DNA from: Liquidambar formosana
Taxonomy: Eukaryota; Streptophyta; Magnoliopsida; Saxifragales; Altingiaceae
Direction: 5' to 3'
Length of the DNA stretch: 64,000 nt
NCBI GenBank assembly: GCA_039720395.1
Contig: CM077829.1
Location: 26,683,842-26,747,841 of the forward strand
The notes below the pieces were generated by a model. The model was not told the DNA's origin and ran no database searches. It saw only the letters and a list, made by a program, of their open reading frames with translations. This document shows, in pieces, positions 56,018-64,000 of the stretch. A program made the position numbers and the translations under genes. Each line of letters starts with the position of its first letter. Position 1 is the first letter of the stretch.

Positions 56018-58121
56018 ATGGATGATACTTTTACATTGAATAACCCAGCTACACCTGAGGGGACATCTGTTTCTGGGACTCCTGCGGACCCACGAAGAAT
56101 TGAGAGGCTATTGAATGATATACTTGGGAAGTTGGAAGAGGTGTCAGTGAAGTCTGAAACCGCAATAAGAATGGCACAAGAGATTAACAACCGAACCCCT
56201 GTTCTTATCCACAATGTTCCTACAGATCATGCCATACCCGATACTCAAGTCCCCATTGTCCATAATCAATCCAACCCATCTGCCCAAGCTGGAGGCCAAG
56301 CCCAAAATCCACCACTTCCACATGCTCAATTATCGCCTCAGAATCCACCACCTCTACATACTCCACCTCCACTACAAAACATCCTCATTTATACCCAATC
56401 ATCCACTTTCATCCCTACCACTGAAAACCTTCCTATGAGTGATGACCAAAAGATGATGGCTGCAAGGATGTTGGCTTTGGAGAAAACTTTGAAGGGCATT
56501 CGCCGTGCTGAGGATTTTGTGGATATCCACACTCTTTCTCTCTTCCCTCAAGCGAGATTGCCGACTTCATTCAAGATGCCAGAGTTACAGAAGTTTGATG
56601 GAACGGGTTGCCCTAAGACTCACTTGAAAATGTATGTCCGAGCAATGCAACCTCGTGGTGCTTCCGAGGAATTAATGGCCCAATTATTCTATGAATCACT
56701 TAGCACCTCTTTGCTGCATTGGTTTCTAAGTTTGGATGAGTCAAAGACTAGAACATGGGAAGATGTGTGCAGGGAATTCACCGATCACTACACGTACAAC
56801 ACCGAAGGTTGACGTGACAAGGAGAGACTTGGAGACTACCAAACAAGCGGCAAATGAATTTTTCTCTTCCTACATCACTAGGTGGAGGAAGAAAGCTTCT
56901 AAGATGTTTGATAGGCCTAATGAAGAAGAACAAATACGAATGGTAGTCAAGAACCTATTGCCTATATATCACAAGCACTTGTTCGCTCATCACTTCTCCA
57001 CTTTCAAAGCTTTGATTAGTTCTGGGACACAAGTGGAAGATGCCATAACTGATGGCACCCTTAAAGTTGAAGATCCTTCAAGGTTTCGTTGGATAGGGAA
57101 CAATGGAAAGGCACCCGCTGAAGTGAATGCAATCGCTCCACAACAGCCATAGAACATTGGCAACAATTCTACTCCTCGTCAGTTCTCTGATTTGTACGCA
57201 CCACTAGACAAGGTTTATGAAAGATTAAAAGCAAGGGGCATCTTCAAACCTCTAGACCCAATACCTCCACCAAATCCATTGCCTAGGTGGTACAACGAAA
57301 ATGACTACTACCATTTCCACCAATCCAAAGGCCATAGAACAGATCGTTATATCCGTCTCAGACATGAAATACAAGACCTCATTGACAAGAAGATTATAGG
57401 CCCACCTACTCCTCCTAACCGTCCCAATGTCACTCAAAATCCTTTGCCATCCCACAATCCATCCCCTACTTCTAATGTCAATGCAATAGAAGGTTCACCT
57501 CATCCACCTCGACCCATTCGCCATTACACCACTTTGCCTATGAGTCTCACCAAAGTATTTCACCATTGCAAGAAAAGAGGCCTTATCACTCCCCTTCCAC
57601 CCAAGCCTTCACTCATCCCCGACCCATCATTTTGCCTATACCACAGAAGTTCTGGCCATGATACTGAGGATTGCACTTTGCTAAAAAAAGTGGTCCAAGA
57701 TTTGATTGATGAGGGAATTCTGATAGTTCCACAGCCAAGTCCATACGAAGTGCCTATATTGTTGCCCATCCTACATGAAGAAAACATGCAAGAGATCAAT
57801 ATGCTAGAATGGGCAAGTCCCGAGAAGAAGCCTACGGGGAAAGAAAAGGTTGTTGAAAAGGAAGTGCCAAAGAAACAGAATAAGCCTCGGAAGTCATTTC
57901 AGCAACAGTTGAAGGAAAGGTATGATGCCGGAGACCTTGAAGTGGGTTTATTGGGGGAACCATCTGGGAAGTTTGATGTCTATGTTCTCTACACTACACC
58001 GCCTACAATAACCATTCCTGTTCGTGCAACCGGATGGGGAAATCCATGGGAAGATGAGCAACCAACAGAGAAATCCCCAGTCCATGCAACCGGATGGGGA
58101 AAATCCTTGAAAGAAGAATGA
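56018..58121 (+). pseudogene. gag of Tat element 3, broken
   Basis: Starts at ATG 56018 (MDDTFTLNNPATPEG). A proline-rich stretch follows (residues about 85-140), then the capsid-like retrotrans_gag domain (FDGTGCPKTHLKMYVRAM, LLHWFLSLDESKTRTWED). A one-base frameshift near 56806 shifts the frame just before TRRDLETTKQAANEFF. An in-frame TAG (57150-57152) and a TGA (58119-58121) follow. Two zinc-knuckle-like motifs are seen. The first (HFHQSKGHRTDRY) has lost both cysteines, replaced by Tyr. The second (CLYHRSSGHDTEDC) is intact. The Cys-to-Tyr changes are G-to-A transitions. Homologous to gag of element 1. The protein would package the element RNA, but this copy cannot make it in full. Confidence 0.85.
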
Positions 58122-59717
58122 CCGACAGAAAAGTCTCTAATGCAAGAGGTAGATATGCTTGAATGGGGAGACATCATGGGTGAAACCTGTAGCAATGAAA
58201 TAAATGATCTATGGGCAGACTCTGAAGAAGTTGACCACTTGACTAGGGGCAGTCGTCATTTCAAACCATCCTACCTTGAGAATGAAAATCTGGTGGAAGC
58301 ACTGGAGAAGGGGCAAAGACCTGAAATCTACGATGAAGAGGATGAAGTCCTAAAGCAATTGAAAAAGACTCAAGCCAACATTACCATATGGGGATTGCTT
58401 ATGGCTTCTCTCAAGCACCGTCAGACTATGCTTAAGCTCTTGAACCATGTCCAGGTACCCATCGATACTTCACCAGAAGGATTGGTGAGTCTTATAACCC
58501 CTGTCGAGAAAGCAGCTACCATAATCTTCACGGAAGCCGATTTGCCAAAAGGGAGGAAAGATCATGTGCAAGCTTTGAACATAACTGTTAATACCTTAGG
58601 GAAACGGGTTCCCACTGTCCTTATTGACAATGGTTCTGCTTTGAATCTGTGTCCACTTCATACTGCTACATCTCTTGGGTTGGGACCTACAGATTTTGTG
58701 CCATCTGGGCAATCAGTGAGAGCATATGACAACACAAGAAGGGAGGTAATTGGTATGGTGACCTTACCATTAATCATAGGACCGGCAGAGTTCGAGGTTG
58801 AATTCCAAGTTCTCGATGTTCCTGCCTGTTTCAATCTCTTGCTAGGCCGACCATGGATCCATCCAAATGGGGCCATCCCATCGTCTTTGCACCAAAAAGT
58901 TAAGTTCCCTTACAAAGGATCTATTGTGACCCTACAAGGAGACTATAAACTCGCTGCTAGTCAAATGTCAAAAATCCCCATTTGTGAGATCAAGCACGAT
59001 CCTTCAGATATGCCGTTATCAGGGTTTGAATATGTGCAGGTTATCAACTCGGCACCCGCAGGTAGAGAACTTATCCCACTAGACTTTTCACCACATGGGA
59101 ACTTGCGTGTTGCTGAAATCATGAAGATCATGGGTTTCTTTCCTGGCATGGGAATGGGACCAAGGCACCTAGGAATTTCAGATCCAATTAAGCACCAGTC
59201 GGCCTTACATACCTTTGGCTTGGGATATAAGCCAACACAAGCAGATTATAAGAAACAAGTGCGGCTGAGAAAAGAGAAAGAAATTGCTAAAGCTCGTGGA
59301 CACACTGTTATTCATCCGCTTAAGCCTTATAAGCCAACCTTAAATGGGTGCTTTATGAAAGAGGGGGAAGATTTCCCACATTGTGGTTTTCCGGAGCCTA
59401 CTTATGTGGAGTCCATCGGAACTAGAGTCCCAGGGTTTGAAATTTTCTTTGAGACCGAGTGGTATCCGATCACAGCAACCATGGTTGAGGATTCTACAAT
59501 AGATAGCGATAGAGAAGAAGAAGATTGGGCAGACAGCATGGATTCTGAGGTTATAGGCCGATTGTTTTCTGAATGTGTGCTTACCATCGAAGATTGTGAA
59601 GAGGTTCCAGTTCCAGCATTCCAGACAGTCAGCGAGCCACTTCAGAATTGGTACACCGAAGGATCTCCCGTTCTTATTCCAAAGAAAGAAGAGTCTAAGC
59701 CAGTAGAGGATATGTAG
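58122..59717 (+). pseudogene. Protease region of element 3
   Basis: In frame with the end of gag, from the TGA at 58119 to TAG at 59715-59717 (about 530 codons without a stop). It contains the conserved NITIWGLLMASLKHRQ block, the aspartic protease active-site motif VLIDNGSALN (around 58620-58650), FNLLLGRPWIH as the protease C-terminal signature, and a G-patch-like segment (GFFPGMGMGPRHLG, FGLGYKPTQ). The last 130 residues are acidic. The protease would cleave the gag-pol polyprotein. The frame itself is undamaged except for the preceding stop. Confidence 0.85.
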
Positions 59718-59820
59718 GTTTTCTTTTGAGTCTTGAGTCAGCAAAAAATCTGTCTTTGTTTAAAGCATTTCATTAGTTGAGTCTTTTAGAGTTGTCTTAA
59801 ATGTTGTTTTGTTGTTTCAG
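59718..59820 (+). other. Protease-RT spacer of element 3, possible intron
   Basis: A gtaggt word overlaps the protease stop (59714-59719) and a tgttgtttcag acceptor-like sequence ends at 59820. The layout equals that of element 2, but here joining them would not keep the frame, so the site is either decayed or not used. Confidence 0.35.
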
Positions 59821-61512
59821 AGTCTTCAATTAGTGATTGGTACTTTCTTTATTTTTTTCGCAAAGATTATATTCATTGTCTTCGCGCCTTTTTGTCTCTT
59901 AATGTGTGTGGCATGGAAATAGACCCTAGAGACGCTGATATCCCTCCCGAGCTCGTTGAGCAAAGGAATAAAGGGATAGCACAACCAATTATAGAAGAAC
60001 TAGAATCAATTAATCTAGGGACGAATGAATTGCCAAAAATAATTAAAATTGGTACAACACTTTCCCTTTCTGAAAAAGAACAATTGGTTGAGTTGTTGAG
60101 AGAAAACCTTGAAGCGTTCGCATGGTCTTATGAAGATATGCCCAGAGTAGACACAGACATAGTGTAGCATCACATTCCAACCAATCCTGACATGAAGCCT
60201 GTTAAGCAGATGTTGAGGAGAATGAAGCTTGAATGGGCGTTGAAGATAAAGGAAGAAGTGATTAAGCAGATAGAAGCTAAGTTCCTTAAGGTCGTGGAGT
60301 ACCCTGAGTGGCTTGCAAATATAGTACCAGTTCCAAAGAAGGATGGCAGAGTGCGTATGTGTGTAGACTTTCGTAATTTGAATAAGGCATGCCCTAAGGA
60401 TGACTTTCCACTACCACACATTAACGTGTTAGTCGATAGTACCGCAGGGCACGCTCTTCTTTCTTTCATGGATGGTTTCTCGGGTTACAATCAGATCAAG
60501 ATGGCACCAGAAGATATGGAGAAAACGTCCTTCATCACTCAGTGGGGGACCTATTGTTACAAAGTAATGCCATTCGGGTTAAAGAATGCAGGGGCAACTT
60601 ATCAGAGAGCTGCTACCACCTTGTTGCATGACATGATACACAAAGAGGTCGAGGTTTACGTCGACGACATGATTGTCAAGTCAAAGGATAGGGAAGGACA
60701 TGTAGTTGTGCTCAGAAAGTTCTTCGATCGAATCATAAAGTACAAGCTTCGCCTCAACCCTCAGAAATGTGCTTTCGGAGTCACTGCGGGAAAGCTGCTA
60801 GGTTTCATGATAACACAGAGAGGAATTGAAGTGGATCCAAGCAAGATCAAGGCCATTCTGGAGATGCCGCCGCCAAAAATAAGAAGAGATCCGAGGTTTC
60901 CTAGGAAGATTGCAATACATAAGCTGGTTCATAGTTCAACTCACTACCATTTGTGAGCCCGTTTTCAAGCTGCTAAAGAAAGGAGAACCAAAAGAATGGA
61001 ACGAAGAATGCCAGAAAGCTTTTGAAGCCATTAAACGCTACTTAAGCAATCCACCGATATTGGTTCCACCTAGAGAAGGAGAGCCGTTGTTGCTGTACTT
61101 AACTGTCACAGAAACTGCTATGGGGGCAATGCTTGCACAATACTTAGAAGAGTCAAGGAAAGAGAATGCCATCTACTATCTGAGTAAGAAAATGACAGAC
61201 TATGAGGTGAACTACAACGCTGTGGAAAATACTTGCGTGGCATTGGTGTGGGCCTCCCAAAAACTCCGCCATTACATGCTATCTTTCCAGGTGTTCCTTG
61301 TTAGTCGCATGGACCCACTCAAATATTTACTTGAAAAGCCAATATTAACCTATCGTACTGCGTGGTGGTTGATGTTGTTATCTGAATTTGATATCAAGTA
61401 TGTGGTACAGAGCTCGGTAAAAGGGAGAGTCTTTTCAGAACACTTGGCCGAGAATCCAGTTTCAGAAGGAGATAGCATTGAACAGGGGTTCCTTGATGAG
61501 GACATATTGTAG
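59821..61512 (+). pseudogene. Reverse transcriptase and gypsy RNase H of element 3, broken
   Basis: The frame opens after the acceptor-like site and contains MEIDPRDADIPPELVEQ and FAWSYEDMPRVD. An in-frame TAG lies at 60165-60167. RT motifs: MCVDFRNLNKACPKDDF, FMDGFSGYNQIKM, PFGLKNAGATYQR, catalytic YVDDMIVKS, KLLGFMITQRGIEVDP. A frameshift near 60880 moves the frame; the thumb and connection continue as LQYISWFIVQLTTICEP. The gypsy-type RNase H (LYLTVTETAMGAMLAQ) lacks the first catalytic Asp, as in element 2. An in-frame TAG at 61510-61512 separates it from the second RNase H. The protein would make the DNA copy, but the breaks exclude a functional product. Confidence 0.9.
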
Positions 61513-63258
61513 ATAGAAAAGAAGCCATGGAAAGTCTACTTCGACGGCGCTGCAAATAAAAGGGGCTTCGGCGTTGGAGTCTTGTTGATTTCTCCTGATG
61601 ACGCCCACACCCCTCTGGCAATGAAGTTAGGGTTTGAGGCCATAAACAACATCACTGAATATGAAGCTTGCATTCTAGGGTTGGAAGCAGCCTTAGAGTT
61701 GGGAGTTGAAGAGTTAGAAGTGTACAGAGACTCAGCCTTAATTATCTGCCAAATCAGAGGAGAATGGAAGACTCGAGACGAGAAGTTGTTACCCTATCAT
61801 GCTTATCTAGAAGCACTTACCAAAGAATTCGACAAAATAGAGTTCCACTACTTGACAAGGGTAAAGAACCACTTCGCTGATGCTCTTGCTACACTTGCGT
61901 CCATAGTGGAAATTCTAGAAGGCGGAAATGTTCGTCCACTCGTGATTGAAACAAGAACAGAGCCAGTGTACTACTGTAGTATTCAGAATAGTCAAGTAAC
62001 AGATGGGCGTCCGTGGTTCTATGACATCCAGAGGTTCGTAGAGAAAAGGGAATATCCCGAAGGAGCTTCGAAGGTTAACAGGCATACGTTGAGGAGATTG
62101 GCTACCCACTACATCATGTGCGGAGGAAAGCTATACAGACGATCTTACGACGGCATCCACTTGCTTTGTGTAACAGAGGAAGAAGCTCAAAGAATAATTG
62201 AAGAGATACACGAAGGGGCAGGAGCACCTCACATGAATGGTTATATGCTAGCTAAGAAGATTGCTCGCCTCGGTTACTATTGGACCACCATGGAAAGAGA
62301 TTGTCATCTGCATGTCAAGAAGTGCCATAATTATCAAATCTTTGCCAATGTTCAGTACCTTCCATCGATGCCTCTGAATACTATGTCATCCCCTTGGCCC
62401 TTTTCAACTTGGGGAGTAGTTATCATTGGAAAGATCCATCCTAAGTCAAAGGAAGGTCATGAGTTTATCTTAGTGGCAATAGATTACTTCACTAAGTGGG
62501 TAGAGGCGAAGTCCTACAAAACCTTGGGGTCAAAGCAAGTGGCCCATTTCATTAAGACCCACATTATTTGTCGATATGGGGTTCCATATGAGATCACATC
62601 AGATAATGGACAACACTTCTGAGGCGAGGTAGAAGAGATCTTACAGAAGTACAGCATCCGAGTTTACAAGTCTTCCCCTTATAGGCCGCAGACAAATGGA
62701 GCAGTTGAAGCAGCTAACAAGAATGTGAAGAATATGCTACAGAAGTCGGCTAAGAAGTACAATGACTGGTCAGAAAGGTTGCCACTCATCTTATGGGGTT
62801 ATCGCACTTCAATCAGATCTTCCACGGGTGCTACACCGTATTCATTGGGTTATGGCATGGAAGCAGTTCTCCCAATCGAGTTGGAAATTCCTTCTCTTAG
62901 AATAATAATGGAAGACTAACTATCTGAAGTGGAATGGATAAGAAATAGATATGATGAGCTAGTTCTGCTTGATGAAAGGCGTTTAAATGCTTTGTACCAT
63001 GTCCAAGGTTATCAGCGCAGAATAGCTAGAGCTTTCAACAAGCGCGTCAAGGATTGTGGCTTGAAAGATGGAGACATAGTGCTGAAAGAAATCCGCGCGC
63101 CTATCTTTGATCCAAGGGGCAAGTTCAGGCCTAATTGGGGCGGACCCTACATCATAAAGGAGATATTGCCAGGAGGAGCAGTTCGATTGATGGATTTGGA
63201 TGGAATAGAGTTCTCTCAACCAACCAATTTAGATCAACTTAAGAGATACCATGTGTAA
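61513..63258 (+). pseudogene. Archaeal-type RNase H and integrase of element 3, broken
   Basis: The second RNase H has VYFDGAANKRGFGVGVLL, EYEACILGLEAAL, the acidic RDSALIICQ and FADALATLAS, so its catalytic residues look complete. Integrase has the zinc finger region HEGAGAPHMNGY, but the last zinc-binding Cys is Tyr (CHNYQ where element 2 has CHKCQ). The first catalytic Asp is replaced by Val (WGVVIIG against WGIDIIE). The second Asp (SDNGQHF) and the Glu (NGAVEAANK) are present. In-frame stops lie at 62620-62622 and 62917-62919. The C-terminal domain (GDIVLKEIRAP, FRPNWGGPY) ends at TAA 63256-63258. So integrase is inactive by several independent changes. Confidence 0.9.
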
Positions 63259-63500
63259 AGCTTGATAGGTTGAAAACCTGTAAAGGTGGCCTAGGCAAAA
63301 GAAAAGCATAAACTACGAGGGCCTGATTCTCCATCATTCAAAAAAGAAGAAAGAAAAAAAAAAAGAAATAAAAGAAAGAAGAAAAAAACAAAGAAAAGAA
63401 AAGAAAGAAAAGAAAAGAAAAGAAGAAAATGTTTACAAACATGATGGAGATACGTAGGCAGCCCATAAAGTTGCCTTGGGTGTGGTCCAATTAAAAAACA
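63259..63500 (+). other. Post-pol region of element 3 with conserved block
   Basis: Contains ggttgaaaacctgtaaaggtgg, aaactacgagggcctgattc (63310-63329), an A-rich tract, gatacgtaggcagccca (63449-63466) and aaagttgccttgggtgtgg. Same order as in element 2 and the decayed element. The words resemble a block in the LTRs (54287-54340). Confidence 0.6.
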
Positions 63501-63694
63501 AAAAAAAAAAAAAAAAAAGAAAAAAAAAAGAAACAAGGGGCATGATAATGTATAAAGCAATCCATAAATCAAAGTTAATTGTCTGATGGCAATTCATTCA
63601 AAACTAGAGAAATTGATAATAGTTTTATTTGTAATAATTGCAAGTCTCGAAGGACTATTATTGTGCTTAACATGCTTAAAATTCAAAAAGGTTG

Positions 63695-63946
63695 CTAATT
63701 CTTTGCTCTCTGAGAAGTCTTCTTTGTTCCAGTAGTCTTGTTCGCTTTGGTGTCATCCTCTCTTGACCTCTTTGTACTCCCCAGTGAAGGAATCCCAATC
63801 AACTCAGCTACTTGTGCCCTCATTGTTGTTTCTTTGTGGCCAATGTCTTCAAATAACCACTTCTTATATTCCTTGCTAAGCTCATAAGGTCCACCAGTGT
63901 TTGGTACTAAGGTAGCAGAGTTCCAGCTATTCCATCTATCCTCCAT
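63695..63946 (-). pseudogene. Antisense ORF fragment of element 3 (DUF7745-like C-terminus)
   Basis: On the minus strand, antisense to pol, the frame contains NTGGPYELSKEYKKWLFEDIG followed by HKETTMRAQ and a basic tail (SREDDTKANKTTG...). This aligns with TEGPFEMSKEYKQWLKDDLGERE in the antisense gene of element 2. Only the C-terminal end is visible; the rest lies beyond the window. A stop precedes the first ATG in this frame, so it is probably already broken. The shared position shows that the antisense gene is a standard part of these elements. Confidence 0.65.
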
Positions 63947-64000
63947 TCATTTGACCAGAGATTGAGAAACAGGTTGAACGGGGTGAACTTGCCTTGAATT

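Noticed and set aside
63291..63572. Phe-rich 93-codon minus-strand frame
   Set aside because: Translation of the purine-rich spacer in the post-pol region; not the antisense gene, which lies at 63695-63946.

Overview
The window looks like nuclear DNA of a flowering plant, most likely a eudicot. It is AT-rich, full of microsatellites, MITEs and nested LTR retrotransposons, and it carries a plant-type MIR319 precursor. I see no conventional protein-coding host gene. The species cannot be named from the sequence alone.

Left part (1-22300): mostly non-coding. The one host gene I am confident of is a MIR319 microRNA gene on the minus strand (hairpin about 7095-7265, with a TATA box upstream). Around it lie small transposons: a non-autonomous Helitron (3222-3824), several MITE families (some present twice), two long fold-back elements (19741-20378 and 21121-21511), a Tourist-like MITE with a TAA duplication (21908-22269), and a solo Ty1/copia SIRE-type LTR (17879-19201).

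Middle part (22300-32520): a minus-strand graveyard. A truncated LTR (22300-23250) is interrupted by a decayed Ty3/gypsy Tat-lineage element (LTR 23251-25202, PPT, 56-57 bp satellite, integrase and gag remnants). A CACTA-type terminus follows at 28945, then repeats and a LINE 3' fragment with an RNase H domain.

Right part (32520-64000): a nested stack, each element inserted into the previous one. LINE remnant <- element A (LTR from 32520) <- Tat element 1 (plus; LTR 33993-35486, PBS, broken gag) <- Tat element 2 (minus; 3' LTR 38605-41604, satellite, antisense genes, pol, protease) <- Tat element 3 (plus; LTR 51746-55068, PBS, gag, PR, RT, two RNase H domains, INT, antisense ORF). All right-hand ends lie beyond the window. 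The elements encode gag, protease, RT, a degenerate gypsy RNase H, an archaeal-type RNase H and integrase. All carry stops or frameshifts, so none looks autonomous.

Most interesting: (a) element 2 carries, antisense to its own pol, an apparently intron-containing Plant Mobile Domain gene with its own TATA box, next to a decayed DUF7745-like gene; (b) every LTR examined has a family-specific cluster of short dyad motifs about 100-400 bp upstream of its TATA box; (c) a stem-loop near the 3' end of the Tat LTRs is conserved with compensatory base changes; (d) the U5 of these LTRs contains a second short match to the tRNA-Arg primer sequence.
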